Shown: positions 63,876 through 64,000 of the stretch, piece by piece
Numbering within the stretch: position 1 is the first letter of the stretch
How the letters are laid out: the number at the start of each line of letters is the position of its first letter
Origin: Streptomyces sp. 846.5
GTDB lineage: Bacteria; Actinomycetota; Actinomycetes; Streptomycetales; Streptomycetaceae
Assembly (NCBI RefSeq): GCF_004365705.1
Contig: NZ_SOBN01000001.1
Coordinates: 2,776,001-2,840,000 of the forward strand
Length of the DNA: 64,000 bases
Direction of reading: 5' to 3'
Notes under the pieces: generated by a model
The model's database searches: none
What the model saw: only the letters and a program-made list of their open reading frames with translations
Told to the model about the DNA's origin: nothing
Made by a program: the position numbers and the translations under genes

Positions 63876-64000
63876 ATGCGTCTCGTCATTGCCCGCTGTT
63901 CCGTCGACTACGCGGGACGGCTCACCGCCCACCTGCCGTCCGCCCCCCGGCTCATCCTGGTGAAATCCGACGGCAGCGTCGCGATCCACTCCGATGACCG
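63876..64000 (+). CDS. nucS: Endonuclease NucS, 5' part only
   Basis: These are the first 41 codons of NucS (EndoMS), the mismatch-specific endonuclease that replaces MutS/MutL in actinobacteria. The N-terminus [20 protein letters not shown] followed by [17 protein letters not shown] matches the family's DNA-binding domain. The catalytic domain lies beyond the window. ATG at 63876 has no Shine-Dalgarno but a TAGCGT 8 bp upstream. Confidence 0.9.
   Translation, partial: MRLVIARCSVDYAGRLTAHLPSAPRLILVKSDGSVAIHSDD

Overview
The window is chromosomal DNA from a streptomycete-type actinobacterium. It has very high G+C, strong third-position GC bias, many GTG starts, and the hyphal-tip coiled-coil pair Scy/FilP. 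It also carries a complete GlgE-type alpha-glucan/trehalose cluster and the start of nucS. Gene content and order match, from memory and without alignment, the Streptomyces coelicolor block running from about SCO5460 down to SCO5388. This is core chromosome: I see no insertion sequence, prophage, CRISPR array, tRNA or rRNA.

Layout. 1-5.8 kb: a truncated NMT1-like substrate-binding lipoprotein, a Tat-exported phospholipase C, a MazG-like protein, a GNAT acetyltransferase, a HATPase regulator and an enoyl-CoA hydratase. 5.8-8.5 kb: two tandem lipoprotein L,D-transpeptidases. 8.7-12.3 kb: glgX followed by an ECF sigma factor/zinc-finger anti-sigma pair; the sigma gene contains a TTA codon. 12.5-16.3 kb: a heterodimeric ABC exporter with one degenerate ATP site. 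16.4-28 kb: glgP, then divergently glgE-treS-mak-glgB. TreS isomerises trehalose to maltose, Mak phosphorylates it, GlgE polymerises maltose-1-phosphate, GlgB branches the glucan, and GlgP and GlgX degrade it. 28-33 kb: an aroA paralogue with Ala at the glyphosate-sensitivity Gly position, a PPOX-fold protein, an APC permease and a conserved helical protein. 33.2-38 kb: pta-ackA-pyk (acetyl-phosphate and pyruvate metabolism). 38.1-40.9 kb: a three-gene secreted/membrane operon (DUF6230, DUF6114, Ala/Ser-rich protein).

41.5-52.8 kb: a YbbN-like co-chaperone lacking the CxxC, TetR, the isobutyryl-CoA mutase large subunit (icmA), a DUF3817-MarR-DUF3817 operon, a DUF2127 membrane protein, three tandem AIM24 genes, MarR, meaB, acetyl-CoA acetyltransferase and methylmalonyl-CoA epimerase. 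IcmA, MeaB, the thiolase and the epimerase form an acyl-CoA/methylmalonyl-CoA module. 53-58.2 kb: scy and filP, the polar-growth cytoskeleton. 58.3-64 kb: a Streptomyces interspersed palindrome, an alpha/beta hydrolase, an ABC transporter pair, a zinc-binding protein, a flavin oxidoreductase, a conserved 130-aa protein and the first 41 codons of nucS.

The least-described parts are the DUF6230/DUF6114/Ala-Ser operon, the AIM24 triplet with a Cys/His cluster in its third member, the possible bldA link to the sigma factor, the aroA paralogue, and several strong palindromes that look like operators.
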